Part shown: positions 52,480-63,169 of the stretch, in pieces
How positions within the stretch are numbered: position 1 is the stretch's first letter
Layout of the letters: each line of letters starts with the position of its first letter
Assembly (NCBI GenBank): GCA_951640195.1
Contig: OX621176.1
Span: 496,001 to 560,000, forward strand
Direction of reading: 5' to 3'
DNA length: 64,000 nt
Origin: Porpolomopsis calyptriformis
Taxonomy: Eukaryota > Basidiomycota > Agaricomycetes > Agaricales > Hygrophoraceae
Program-made: the position numbers and the translations under genes
The notes under the pieces: model-generated
What the model was told of the DNA's origin: nothing
The model's database searches: none
Seen by the model: the letters and a program-made list of their open reading frames with translations, nothing else

Positions 52480-52835
52480 TGTTATGATGCATCCTTTTTC
52501 TTCTTATCTTATCACAATCTTTCCCTAATCTTATCTCGTCCCTCTCATCACCTTCCCTTATTGTTCATTTCCTTGTTGATTAGAGGGATTACTGCCATTG
52601 GTTGGTGATGATGTCATCCACAGTTGCGTAGCCATGTGCAGCAGCTGAGTCAGCCATTCCATGGATCATTGTTGAGTCAGAGAATTCAAACTCAGAGTAG
52701 ATAAGTAGTGTAGTCAGAGTTTGTATTTCTCAGTTTCGATCTCAACAAAGACACCCCACTCTAACCTTTGGTTGGAGTCTCTGTTCTTTCCGTTGAGCAT
52801 CCCTAAGCCAACTGGGAGATCACTGTGCCTTAACA
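52480..52835 (+). repeat. 3' LTR of the chromovirus, 356 bp
   Basis: TGTTATGATGC...CCTTAACA, flanked by AAGAC at 52836-52840. Same length as the 5' LTR, roughly 3 percent different by eye. Confidence 0.93.
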
Positions 52836-54381
52836 AAGACCCAAATCCTTGGATTAATGTGCAATATCCAGGTAGCTTTAAACAATACAAATGGTCACCC
52901 CACCAATTCTGTTCTAGCAGTTATCTATGCAGTCCTAATGTGGTGGACAGCACATTACCTTGCATATAAGTGCCTTCTTGATCTTAAGTGGGTCCTAGAA
53001 GCAGCTATCCAACAAGACTCTACCCATCTGCCTAGGGATCAGATTATTGTCTCAGGGGGTACAAAGGCAAAGGAAAAAGTGTGAGCAATGGTTGATATTA
53101 TTAGAGACCCAACATTTTGGATTTCAATTGCTATGTAGGTGATTCTTAATATACATCTTATTTCACTAACCAATTTGCCTCAGTATGAAGAAGCATCTGG
53201 AGCCACTTGCACTAGCAGCATGCATGACCTAGTTAGCCCATTGCTAGTTGGACTAGGTCCTACTTGTCTTTGGTCTACTCTTCTGCAAGTATACTAGCAT
53301 GCTATCTGATGCAAATACTTATACTGCACCTCTGCAAGCTATCCTAAATAGCATTGAGAAACAATAGGCTAGATGTGACCAGGATGTCTTCATTGCAGCC
53401 TTGATTCTCAATCCACTATTCAAGCTCACACTATTCACAAAAATCTTGAGGTTCAATAATGCTGGAGTCCTTGATCTACTCTCCTGACTCTGGACTCAGT
53501 TCTACTAGTCACCACTGCCCAATGAATTATTCACCAAGTTAATGGAATACCTGGGGAACACAGGCACCTTCCAAACATTCCCAACCTGGTGTGCACAAAT
53601 TGAGCAAAATGCTGATACCCATGTATGTTTTCATGTTTCCTATATCCTTATATTATTCACAAGAAAATCAGGGTGAACCTGCCGATCCTCTCAAAATGTA
53701 CAAGGGAATGGCTTTTGGTTCTGTCCTCACCCCACTCTGTCAACTTGCTCACTGCATTCTATCCATCTGTGCAAATTCAGCATCATGTGAGTGCCTCTTC
53801 AGTGTATTTGGATTAATTCTAACCCAACTTCACTCATGACTTTGGGGGAAGGCTATGACAGACCTCACAGAACTTTGGCTCCACCTTCATGATGAGCATT
53901 TACAGAATGGGACTGTAAAAACTTGCCTGAAGCGTAAAACCACCTCCCATACACACATTCTGCCAACATCAATCCCACAACCTTCTGCAGTCTCTACAGT
54001 GGAGTCCATACCTCCCACAGATGAGTCCCCCATGCCATCTGCCACTGAAGCTGCTGAGACTGTGTTATTCACTGGTATAGCCCAAATGTTGATTTAGCAG
54101 CTGGAAAAGGATGATGACTCTGGCCTGAATGAATCTAGCACTTTGGTTTCAGGCAGTGGTGAAAAAATCAAGCTTGCAGACCTCTTCAACTTTGGGAATG
54201 AGTATTGGGTCAACCACACAAAGAGATATGCCACCTGTGGTCTAAATGAGGAGCTTGAGATGTATGATTTGATTAAGGGCGATGCTGAAAACAGGGCCCA
54301 ACCAGAGCTGGATGGTATGATGGAATTGTTGATAGCACCCTAATATAGTACCTTGTAATTGCTCAACATTGATTATGCATG
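52836..54381 (+). mobile_element. hAT-type DNA transposon, 3' part
   Basis: Resumes the transposase exactly after the gypsy target duplication: QILGLMCNIQVALNN, then VLAVIYAVLMWWTAHYLAYK (the conserved RWTA block, here WWTA), LPRDQIIVSGG, a degenerate middle (53100-53590) and the C-terminal dimerisation motif with SCECLFSVFGLI at about 53780-53820. A further 54143-54343 frame follows the motif. Stops and shifts occur throughout. I could not identify the right terminal inverted repeat; the element runs into the next LTR at 54382. Confidence 0.8.
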
Positions 54382-54606
54382 TGTTACATCCCAGTTCCGA
54401 CAACTCCAACAACTCCAAACACTCTGGACTTTTCACATGTCTCTTACTTATAATGCACTCTATCGTCATCATGTCTCAGATATAATTATCTAGCAGGTAT
54501 ATAAGTACTTCATTTTTTCCTGTATCTGTAGACAGAATATCAACTAAGTCCCAATGTTTATCCAACTCCAATCTCCAAACTCAACTCTGAAACTTCGGAT
54601 CTAACA
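54382..54606 (+). repeat. LTR of a second gypsy element, 225 bp
   Basis: Begins TGTTACATCCCAGTTCCGAC and ends CTTCGGATCTAACA (TG...CA). It is followed within 50 bp by the start of a gag-like frame, so it is a 5' LTR. No second copy of this LTR is found in the window, so the element is truncated. Confidence 0.7.
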
Positions 54607-55070
54607 GTATATTCTATCTCTAGCTCAGGTTTTATTCATGATGATACAACGCACTCTTGAACATTTCATGGGATTTTCAACTAGAAGTCGATTATCTCTG
54701 ACCAACTCTGAAACAAGTCCTGTGTCTCCAACCACACATCTATCTGAAAGACTCCCTGCAGCTTTTCATGATCCAGAAAATCTACTACAACCAGTAACTC
54801 CATGAACTACTCAGGCTCAAGTGTCAACTTCCATTGAAGAAACACCTCAAGTCTAGGAAGCTCTGGAAGCTTTGGAATAGGAGAAAGCTGAAAAGAGATT
54901 AATTACAGCTTTTGAAAATATTGCCGCCATTGCTCAAGCTTCTTCTGGAGCCAAACCTGCAAAATCCAAAGTCAGAGAGCCAGGTCCTTTTGACGGCTCT
55001 GATCCAATGAAACTCTGACCTTTCCTGGTTCAACTTCAATTGAACTTCAAGGATAGGCCTTCTGTGTTTG
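54607..55070 (+). mobile_element. gag relic of the second gypsy element, truncated
   Basis: One frame reads MIQRTLEHFMGFSTRSRL and later ITAFENIAAIAQASSG, then VREPGPFDGSDPMKL, LNFKDRPSVF, with several stops. The PGPFDGSDP...F...FKDRP pattern is the start of the capsid domain of basidiomycete gypsy gag. It is cut at 55070 by the LTR that begins at 55071. Confidence 0.75.
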
Positions 55071-56675
55071 TGTTACAACGAGTCTCTTTTTTAGTTACTA
55101 TTTCCTTTCTATGTGCCAATTCTCTTCACTATCATTTTCGATGCTGTGATTGTCATGCTGTCACAATGTGACTGTTACCTGACTGGTCAAGTCACGATCA
55201 CAAGTGTGACATTTGTCACCCTTTCTTATCTTTCTTATCTTATCTTTTACACTTAATCATTACTTACATAATCATTCCTTTGACTGCTTACATAATCACA
55301 TATTCAGACTCAGCTAGGGTAAATATAGGCAGCTTGGAATTGCTTGTGGGGACTGGTAATGTGGGGTTAGAAAGTGTCTGTGGCTGTGCACCCAAGCTTG
55401 CACAAGGATATGGTCACACTTAATAACTCCACCTGTACACATTTTCTGGACTACTTTTGTAGGGAAGATGTGTTCAGAATGGTGTTTGGGAGAAATTGTT
55501 TTGAGCAGATTTATTTTAGACTGTTTACTGATTGAGAATGCACCTCACTGAGGCCTGCTGTGATACTACAAAGCTAGATATTAAAATTCTGCATAAAACA
55601 ATTTCTTCCTTTACCACTTGGAATACTTGCCAGCCACTCAGAATTACTATTTTCCAGATGTGCAATGAGGAGTTAAAATCGCAAGAAATGCTAGTGAATA
55701 TTAACTAATGTGGCTGTACCTGCCTCTGATTTGGCCTGTCTGAGACATTCTCAGGCAGTATTGTACAACAAGCATGTGCATTTATGGAAACCACCAATGA
55801 CCACAATGAGGGAGCCCTGGGATCTTTCCGGATTATGCTCAGATAAGCACCAAACTTAACATTAGCCAAATACAATGCCCAAGCAATGTACAAGTATAAT
55901 AGCACTTGCTTTTTCATATGCTCATGCCTCACAACAGCTGATCTCAAGTCCCTACAGCACTAAGCTCAAGACCATGACTCACTTGGACTTGAATGGACAC
56001 ACCAAGATGCACAGGCAGTGGCTGATTGAGAAACAGTTTCAGCAAATGCTGCTATAATGACAGCTCAAAAAGCTAAGAAGGATGCACAAAACACCAAGAT
56101 TTATGCCATCATCCCTATCACTAGCCTGGAGCCATTGAAGGCTACTCCTTGCACTCTAAAGGTGGCTGAAATTGACCTACAGCTTGCTTGGCATCAATGG
56201 CACAAGACTGACCCTGAGATTCCAGCTGCTGGATTAGTTAAGGTCAAGGAGAGCAAGCTGAGGGCACTTATTGGGGCCATAGAGAGGTATAACATCTGGT
56301 TGCAGGGTAGAAAATGAGGATTCTGAGATGGACTGGGATTAGCAGCATATGGATTCACATGGATACAACTGAATCTTCCCTGTAGAAATCTCTACAATAA
56401 CTTGCAAATACCCTTGCAGAACTTCTAAGCTACATTGGCATATGTTTCTGGAGAGTATAGTGAGGTGAGGATCAAATTATTGAGCGTAGCCACGAGTTTG
56501 CATCATTTGGCATGCACAGCCACAGACACTTTCTAACCCTGCATTGCCAGTCCCCATTGCTTGTACTTCTCTAGGTTGAACCACAACTTGGACTTACCAA
56601 CTTCCTAGTTTGCATCAGCTAAGACTCACATTGGTCTCCCAGAGTGAAGACCTGAGTTCTGCTTTGCACCTAATA
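55071..56675 (+). repeat. Solo-LTR-like sequence (388 bp when the inserted 1.2-kb element is removed)
   Basis: Pieces 55071-55347 and 56565-56675 together match, in opposite orientation, the 389-bp solo LTR at 63170-63558. It begins TGTTACAACGAG and ends CACCTAATA (terminal CA decayed to TA). Flanks GTTTG and GCTGG agree at three of five positions, so the target duplication is uncertain. Confidence 0.75.
55348..56555 (+). mobile_element. 1208-bp non-autonomous element with about 45-bp inverted termini and 9-bp target duplication
   Basis: Ends GGGGACTGGTAATGTGGGG (left) and CCTGCATTGCCAGTCCCC (right); the inverted match continues through GTTAGAAAGTGTCTGTGGCTGTGC. Flanked by ATTGCTTGT at 55339-55347 and 56556-56564. 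The undisrupted site with a single ATTGCTTGT is present in the related solo LTR at 63282-63290. A 9-bp duplication with extended termini is typical of Mutator-like elements. Inside, 55730-56320 holds a degenerate frame (TTNDHNEGALGSFRIMLR, NLTLAKYNAQAMYKYN, LQLAWHQWHKTDPEIP) resembling the C-terminal part of an agaricomycete transposon protein whose family I cannot name. It is likely an internal-deletion derivative. Confidence 0.8.
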
Positions 56676-56856
56676 GCTGGTTCAACCTCCTGTCATGAAA
56701 TTGGCGTTCACTCTCTTAAAATTCCTCTCTTTTCTTCGTTCTTTTCCTTTCTTTTCTGTGCCTGTTCTCTTTGGAAGGGGGGCTGTCTTTATTGGCAGCA
56801 GAAACTACTTGTACAAAAGGAGGAGTCCAAGTCCGACTAATAAAAAACCTAAACTA

Positions 56857-57723
56857 GTCCGTCTTGGCAATCTCCTGCACCATACTATCTCTCAAGAACT
56901 CTATGAAACTAGAAACTACTTGACCATCTAAAGTGGCCAACTTATTACCCCAGTAGATTGCCCCATTAGTATCACCACCAGAGGCCTGCAACTCAGCAGC
57001 CTTCCCCTCAACAAAACTCACTGCTATCTTTCTCGCTTCCTCACCCAACCAATCGTTAGTGGGACTCCACAACAAACTGGGAGGAATTTCTTCCTCCTCG
57101 ATCTTGACGTTGACATTAGTCAACGACGACGACAAATCTTCCACTAAGAATAAAAGAGTCAACAATCACGAAGAGGGTGAGAGAATTGAGAGCTTACCAC
57201 TAGATAAAGGACTCATTGGACCAGGGGTCCAAGGACGGAAGGGGGGACTAGCAGCCCAGTCGACTGCCTCCTTCTTAACAGAAGGGAGGGAATCAGCCCA
57301 CTTGTCAGACCCCCAATTAACCTGCTCCTCCAAAGGGAGCTGGGAAGTAGGGGGAGGGGCATCATCATCCCAAGCTAAGAAAGGGAAAGCCTATTATCAA
57401 TAAACACAGACTAATAAAGACAAAACAAAATACTCACCAAGCGGATCCTCCATCAAGCCGCAAGCATGCTAGATTGGCCAGCGAACGAATGGACACTTCT
57501 TGACTTTGTGCTTGCCACCGCAAGCAAAGCAGGAGAAGGAAGACCAACAGAGGTCAGCGTCGGAGGGGATGCGCTGGAGGTAGTAATGAAACGAATCGCA
57601 ATCGAGAAAGACAGGAGCAGTGCGGTGCACCACTCCAGACTGCTTGAAGAATTGGACGTAGTGGCCTTGGTGGGAGGGAGTCATGATGATTGACAAGGAT
57701 TGAACTGAAGTGTAGGGATACAA
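56857..57723 (-). CDS. Unknown protein encoded in unit L (three-exon model)
   Basis: Minus-strand exons: 57723-57430 (MYPYTSVQSLSIIMTPSHQG, then QFFKQSGVV, and a Cys-rich FACGGKHKVKKC); about 57376-57198 (WDDDAPPPTSQLPLEEQ, WTPGPMSPLSS); about 57148-56857 (VEDLSSSLTNVNVKIEEEE, SLLWSPTNDWLGEEARKIA, VQEIAKTD). Introns GTGAGT...CTTAG and GTAAGC...TTAG are conserved in the other copy, which supports splicing. Exon 1 has an in-frame TAG shortly before the donor in both copies, so either the real start lies after it (MLACGLMEDPL) or the shared master copy was already damaged. CxxC...C near the end of exon 1 could bind zinc. No family recognised. Confidence 0.45.
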
Positions 57724-57877
57724 CCCACACCTTTTATATGCTCAGACACAAAGGGAAGACCAAAAAGAGGTTCCTCAGTCAAAGAAGAGAAACCTGATAC
57801 GCTGGGCAAGAGATAGAAACAACGGCGATCTTATGACTAGAAGAACAATAGGAACCAGTCATGAGACAGCACAGCCT

Positions 57878-57941
57878 AATACTGCGGAAGGCTATGCCCA
57901 ATAGAGTTGAGTCATCAAAACAACACAGCCTTCCGCAGTAT
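57878..57941. promoter_or_regulatory. Perfect 15-bp hairpin between the divergent promoters of unit L
   Basis: ATACTGCGGAAGGCT at 57878-57892 and its reverse complement AGCCTTCCGCAGTAT at 57927-57941, loop 34 nt. TGAGTCAT lies within the loop and TTGACTCAT near 58009. In copy R the hairpin is decayed by CpG transitions. Confidence 0.7.
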
Positions 57942-58190
57942 GACTAAGAACAATGGCAAACCTTAAACCGGAGGCTGTGAACAATAGAAAATGGGGTGGC
58001 TGCAGAGGTTGACTCATAATGACTCCTATTTTAGAAATACTATATAAACCCTGAGGGCGAAGCGGATCATCACTTCATCCTCCTGTGAGATTACTTGTAG
58101 TAGCACGAACGCAATCAGAATCATCAGACTTCTCTTCCATCAGAACAAGAAAAGAGAAACATAAACCTATAACTACTGAGCCAACCATTC

Positions 58191-58409
58191 ATGCCCATAT
58201 TCCCTAAACTCTCAGCAGAGGCACACAACGGATTTAACCTGCAGAACAACTTCTTTGTAGAAGTAAAACTTAACTCAGAAGGAATCATCACCCTTTACGA
58301 GGACGTCCCTGTCAGAACTTTCTTCTATATCCTACTAGACTTATTAAGCTCCAAGGCCTGCCTTGTGATTGACGAAAAGACTTGCAACTACAGTTGTGAC
58401 ACCTCCTAA
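58191..58409 (+). CDS. Unknown small protein, divergent gene of unit L
   Basis: MPIFPKLSAEAHNGFNLQ...TFFYILLDLLSSKACLVIDEKT, then CNYSCD: 72 residues, preceded about 150 bp upstream by a TATA box (TATATAAACCC at 58042). The homologous frame in unit R (59510 leftwards, minus strand) shares most residues despite nucleotide changes, which is consistent with past protein-level selection. The frame ends at the unit boundary, so the protein may have continued into the internal region of the parent element, as gag does downstream of an LTR. Confidence 0.45.
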   Translation: MPIFPKLSAEAHNGFNLQNNFFVEVKLNSEGIITLYEDVPVRTFFYILLDLLSSKACLVIDEKTCNYSCDTS

Positions 58410-59275
58410 CTCACCTCTTCAACCTCACTTCTTCTAGCACTTCCTTGGAACTGCTCCTTATCATCTTCCACAACTATTCACTAGTTGAAGACAACCTTGG
58501 ACATCCTATCCTCTTTCATTTGGAACTACCTGGAAGACCCTGACAGATGTCTCCACTGGTTTCAAGTTAACCACTACTCTGGACTACTCCACTGATCCTG
58601 CCCCACCTTACACCCCTATCCCTATCTGCCCCCCCCTTCATCCACACAGCCTTCCACTGCTGAACTGTTGATCTTGTATCCAGATTTGATAGTGTCTGAA
58701 GTGCTCTAGATCAATCCCCACACATGCCACTACATATCTACCTGTCTCCCAATCTAGTCACCCACTTCCTTGCTTCATCAATTTGCATCTTTTGCCAATG
58801 TGGTACTGACCTTATTAGGGAAGTCCACATCTGAGACAATCTGCAATGACACCACCAGGAACAGGCTTGAGGGTTAACTATGGTCTCTTGGATGACATAG
58901 AATTTGAAGACACCCCTAGCGAACCCCAGCACACCCCCCCCCCCCTAACCTTTCCTACACCAATGACTGATACTACCCCCAATAAGATTAAACTTGCTGA
59001 GCCCTCCACCTTTGATGGTGCCCCAAAGGATTTCAGAAACTGGATGCAGAAGGTGACCATCTACCTCTGTGGCTGACAAGTTACTAGTGATGAAGAACGT
59101 ATTCTTGTTACCCTTTCCTACATGAAGGAAGGGACAGCAGCAACCTGGGCTCAGCATTATGTTGATGAATACTTCAGTGTGGTAAACAATGAAGGAGACC
59201 CCATTCCCCTTGGAGCCTGGAGTGCCTTTAGAGATGCCCTCACTGTGAGCTTTGTAGATTGTGTAACTGAGTGGT
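58402..59275 (+). mobile_element. Gypsy gag fragment between the two inverted LTR-like units
   Basis: 58846-59270 encodes, with one stop, a capsid-type gag (NKIKLAEPSTFDGAPKDF, ILVTLSYMKEGTAATWAQHY) clearly related to the gag at 43970-44150. It is cut off at unit R (59276). The 58407-58845 stretch before it is leader-like and has no open frame. Confidence 0.7.
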
Positions 59276-60968
59276 TGTCACAACTGTAGTTGCAGGTCTT
59301 TTTGTTAATCACAAGGCAGGCCTTGGAGCTTAATAAGTCTAAGAGGATATAGAAAAAGGTTCTGATGGGAATGTCTTTATAAAGGGTAATAATTCCTTCT
59401 GTGTTAAGTTTGACTTCTATGAAGAAGTTCTGTTGCAGGTTAAATCCGTTGCATGCCTCTGCTGAGAGCTTAGGGAATATAGGCATGAACAGTTGGCTCA
59501 ATAGTTTCAAGTTTGTGTTTCTCTTTCCTTGTTCTGATGGAAAGGAAGTCTGATGGTTCTGATTGCATTCGTGCTACTACAAGTAATCTCACAGGAGGAC
59601 GAAGTGATGATCCACTTCACCCTCAGGGTTTATATAGTATTTCTAAAATAGGAGTCATTATGAGTCAGCCTCTGCAGTTACCCCATTTTCTATTGTTCAC
59701 AGCCTCCAATTAAGGTTTGCCATTGTTCTTAGTCATACTGTGGAAGGCTGTGTGCTTCTGATGACTCAATTCTATTGGGCATAGCCTTCTGCAACACTGG
59801 GCTGTGTTGTCTTATGACTAGTTCCTATTGTTCTTCTGGTCATGAGATCGCCCTTGTTTCTATCTCTTGTCCGGTGTATCAGGTTTCTCTTCTTTGACTG
59901 AGGAACCTCCTTTTGGTCTTCCCTTTGTGTGTGGGCATATAAAAGGTGTGGAGTTGTATCCCTATGCTTCAGTTCAATCCTTGTTAACCTTCATGACTCC
60001 CTCCCACCAAGGCCATTACATCCGATTCTTCAAGCAGTCTGGGGTGGTGTACCGCACTGCCCCTGTCTTTCTTGATTGCAATTCTTTTCATTACTACCTT
60101 CAGCGTATCCCTTCCGATGCTGACCTCTGTTGGTCTTCTTTCTCCTGCTTCGCTTGCGGTGGCAAGCACAAAGTCAAGAAGTGTCTATTCATTTGCTGGC
60201 CAATCTAGCATGCTTGTGGCTTGATGGAGGATCCGCTTGGTGAGTACCTTGTTTTGTCTTTATTAGTCTGTGTTTATTGATAATAGGCTTTCCTTTTCTT
60301 AGCTTGGGATGATGACGCCCCTCCCCCTACTTCCCAGCTCCCTTTGGAGGAGTGAGTTAATTGGAGTTCTGATCATTGGGGGCACCCTCTCCCCTTTGCT
60401 GGTCCCAAGCCTGAGCACTGGGCTGCCAGTCCCTCCTTCCATCCTTGGACCCCTGGTCCAAGTCCTATTTCTAGTTGTAAGCTCTAAACTCTCTCGCTCT
60501 CTTTCATGTTTGTTGACTTCTCATTTCTTAGTGGAAGATCTATCGTCATCATTGACTAATGTCAACATCAAGATTGAGGAGGAAGAAGTCCCTCCTAGTT
60601 TGTTGTGGAGTCCCACCAATGATTGGTTGGGTGAGGAAGCAAGAAAGATTGTGATGAGTTTTGTCGAGGGGAAGGCCACTGAGTTGCAGGCTTCTGGTGG
60701 AGATACCAATAGGGCAATCTATTGGGGAAATAAGTTGGCCACACTAGATAGTCAAGTAGTTTTGAGTTTCATAGAGTTCTTGAGGGATAGCATGGTGCAG
60801 GAGATTGCTAAGATGGACTAGTTTAATTAGTTTAGTTGGACATGGACTCCCCTTCTTGTACAAATAGTCTCTGCTGCCAATAAAGATAGCCCCCTTCCAA
60901 AGAGAACAGGCATAGAAAAGAGAGGAAAAGAATGCAATTTTAAGAGAGTGAAGGCCAATTTCATGACA
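59276..60968 (+). mobile_element. 1.7-kb LTR-like unit with its own divergent genes, copy R
   Basis: Inverted relative to unit L; starts TGTCACAACTGTAG, ends CCAATTTCATGACA. Coding blocks: minus-strand frame from 59510 (MPIFPKLSAEACNGFNLQ); plus-strand exon 1 about 59957-60240 (LYPYASVQSLLTFMTPSHQG...FACGGKHKVKKC), exon 2 about 60302-60477 (WDDDAPPPTSQLPLEE followed by a stop), exon 3 about 60532-60821 (VEDLSSSLTNVNIKIEEEE...VQEIAKMD). TATA boxes TATAAAAG at about 59938 and the inverse of TATATAAACCC near 59628. Flanks GTGGT and GTATG do not form a target duplication. Copy R has more damage (stop in exon 2, decayed hairpin) than copy L. Confidence 0.75.
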
Positions 60969-61220
60969 GTATGAAAGATGAAAATGACTACTACCAAATT
61001 ACCTATAAAAAATGGTGTTCTGAGTGGCTTAAGGTTAGTGCTCTTTTATACTCTCTGTCAAGGAGTGATTACATAAGTAATAGGAGACATGCACAAATTT
61101 TACCAAGGAACTAAAAGAGATATAGAAGATACTTAGAAAGTAAAAGGACAAAATTCATCAGCTTTAGCAGAAGGATGCTAGGCAGGGGGATGAAATCTAT
61201 CAGCTTCAACAGAAGGAGGC

Positions 61221-62353
61221 TACATCAGGAAAACCTGAATTTACTTGAGGCTACTTGAAGTTACTTAAAGCTTGCTTGATAGCTATTTCAAACAAGTTCA
61301 AGTAACATTCTTTTAAGTAAAATTAAACTTTAAATAAGTAAAAATTGAACTTAAATTGAGTAGGTCCCTGTAACAGATATGGCTGTTACAGAGCCTACAG
61401 AGGCAGGTGATCAGTGTTGATAGGTGTTTGGCACCTCAGAGCGGTATAGAGGCTGTATTTACCACTATTTACAGTATGTTTTAACCCATTGCCACCGCTT
61501 GTACCAGAGATACCGCACCCAATAGATATTGGTCGTATTCAGTCTGGTCTTGAGCAAGGCAAGAACCAAAACCCTTACAGTCCCTGTGCTTTAAAGTTTC
61601 TTAAGTACTTAAATACTTAACTTAAGTTTATTAAATGAGTAAATTATAATTCTACTTGAGTATACTTAAGTGTACTTAATTACTTGATTACTTAATTGCT
61701 TAATTACTTAATTACATAATATTACATAATCCTACATAATCACTATTTTAATAAATAAAAAAACATTATTATATAAGCCTAAGAATTGTATTAATAATTA
61801 ATTAATATTGTATTAAACTATTTAAACTCTCACACTCTTGAATAAAGTATAAAGTCTATATATATTAACTACTAGACTATTTACTCCTATATAAAAATGA
61901 TATGGATTCTCTATAAATATGGGTAAGTTTTAGACTTAGCAAATTTCACATTTTTAGTATAAGTTACTTGATACACTTGAAGCACTTGAAGTATTTGATA
62001 AAGTACTTGATAAAGTTACTTAAATACTTGAAGCACTTAACACTAATTCATTTATACTTGAAAAACTTGGAGAATTCTATATAGATAAAATAACTTTAAG
62101 TAGCTTTAAGTAATTTCAAGCAGTTTTAAGCACTTTATGTAGCTTTAAGTAGCTTCAAGTACTTCAAGTAGCTTCAAGTTAATAAGGTAAAAGTATAATA
62201 AGTAAAATATTTGCTCTTAATATCTTGATGTCCTTAATTATATCTTCATTTACTTCACATTACTTGAATTAAGTTGACTAAGTGTATCAAGTAGATTTTA
62301 GTAGTGTTAAGTAATATTAAGTACCTCAAGTATTTTTAGGTTTTCCTGATGCA
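61221..62353. mobile_element. AT-rich element with about 30-bp inverted termini and ACTTGAAGTACTT-type internal repeats
   Basis: Left terminus TACATCAGGAAAACCTGAAT at 61221, right terminus (inverse) TGCATCAGGAAAACCTAAAA ending at 62353; about 25 of 30 positions agree. The interior is very AT-rich and built of endless variants of ACTTGAAG, AAGTACTT and CTTAAGTA. It has no open frame and contains a nested solo LTR. Flanking sequence on both sides appears to belong to one older element. Target duplication not found. Confidence 0.6.
61369..61579 (+). repeat. 211-bp solo LTR nested in the AT-rich element
   Basis: Starts TGTAACAGATATGG, ends ACCCTTACA, flanked by GTCCC at 61364-61368 and 61580-61584 (perfect 5-bp duplication). 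Base composition is clearly less AT-rich than its surroundings, as expected of an insertion. Confidence 0.8.
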
Positions 62354-62479
62354 AGTAGGAGGATATTTTGCTCAAATGGGGATGTACTGATCAGCTTGCA
62401 CAAGGTATGATATTATCTCTTATTCAAGTTGAGATCTAACATGATTAGCTCTTAATGACTACACATTTGATTGCATTGA

Positions 62480-63085
62480 TTCATGGGCAAGATCAACTAT
62501 TAAAAAATCTATTTTGTATTACCATATGCATATTAGATTTATCCTAGTTATAATACTTACTAATTTATACACTACTATAGTGCTGCACTTATTTTCTGTT
62601 TGGTGGCAAAGGTTACATGATGAAGATCCAACAAAATGGGATCTCCCAGAAGGGCTAGACAATATTCTTGCTAATAAAAGAGTACACTATTGAGTATTAG
62701 ATGAATTGCTAACTTCTAATCTTAATGCTGTAGCTGAAACTGCCTGGGATAGCATTCCAAGAAAAGCTGGCTATCTTATTATAGCCTGTTTCAACATGTA
62801 TGATAGCAAATCATGCAACCAGGAAGTACACCCAATTCCAACAGTGGAAATGGTTTGTCAGATTTTTGGTGATACCCTCTCAGACCCTCTCCATTCCCTT
62901 ACCTTTGACTTGGTGGCATAGGCTGCTACCAAGCCTCAACAAGATAGGCTAATGCCCAATTATCTCTTTACTTGTACAGAAGCACAATATGGGACAAAGA
63001 ATTGGGAAGGAATTTTTAGTGCACTAGTGTATAAAGAAGAAGATGAAGCTAGATATCAAAAGAGACAGTGAATGGAATAATAGAG
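62480..63085 (+). pseudogene. Fragment of an unidentified transposon-associated protein
   Basis: Open stretch 62600-63070 with three stops. It includes LHDEDPTKWDLPEGLDNIL, SIPRKAGYLIIACFNMYD, VHPIPTVEMVCQIFGDTL, and LMPNYLFTCTEAQYGTKNW, then EEDEARYQKRQ. Family not recognised. Sequence before 61221 (DEIYQLQQKEA-type) may be an earlier part of the same gene. Confidence 0.4.
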
Positions 63086-63169
63086 TATAAAGGTATGTAA
63101 CTCAACTAAGAAATCTTAGGTTGCTATTACACCACCCTTATCTCTGTCCCCCACTGCAAGCACTATCTT

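Larger units (their letters stand above)
56691..58401 (-). mobile_element. 1.7-kb LTR-like unit with its own divergent genes, copy L
   Basis: Read on the minus strand the unit starts TGTCACAACTGTAG and ends CCAATTTCATGACA, TG...CA ends with a short terminal inversion TGTCA/TGACA. It is flanked by CCTCC at 56686-56690 and 58402-58406, a perfect 5-bp target duplication. Inside are two divergent transcription units: one (minus strand, about 57723-56857, three exons) with TATAAAAG at about 57735, and one (plus strand, from 58191) with TATATAAACCC at about 58042. A second copy in opposite orientation is at 59276-60968. The dimensions fit a very long solo LTR or a non-autonomous LTR-type element. 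Confidence 0.75.
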
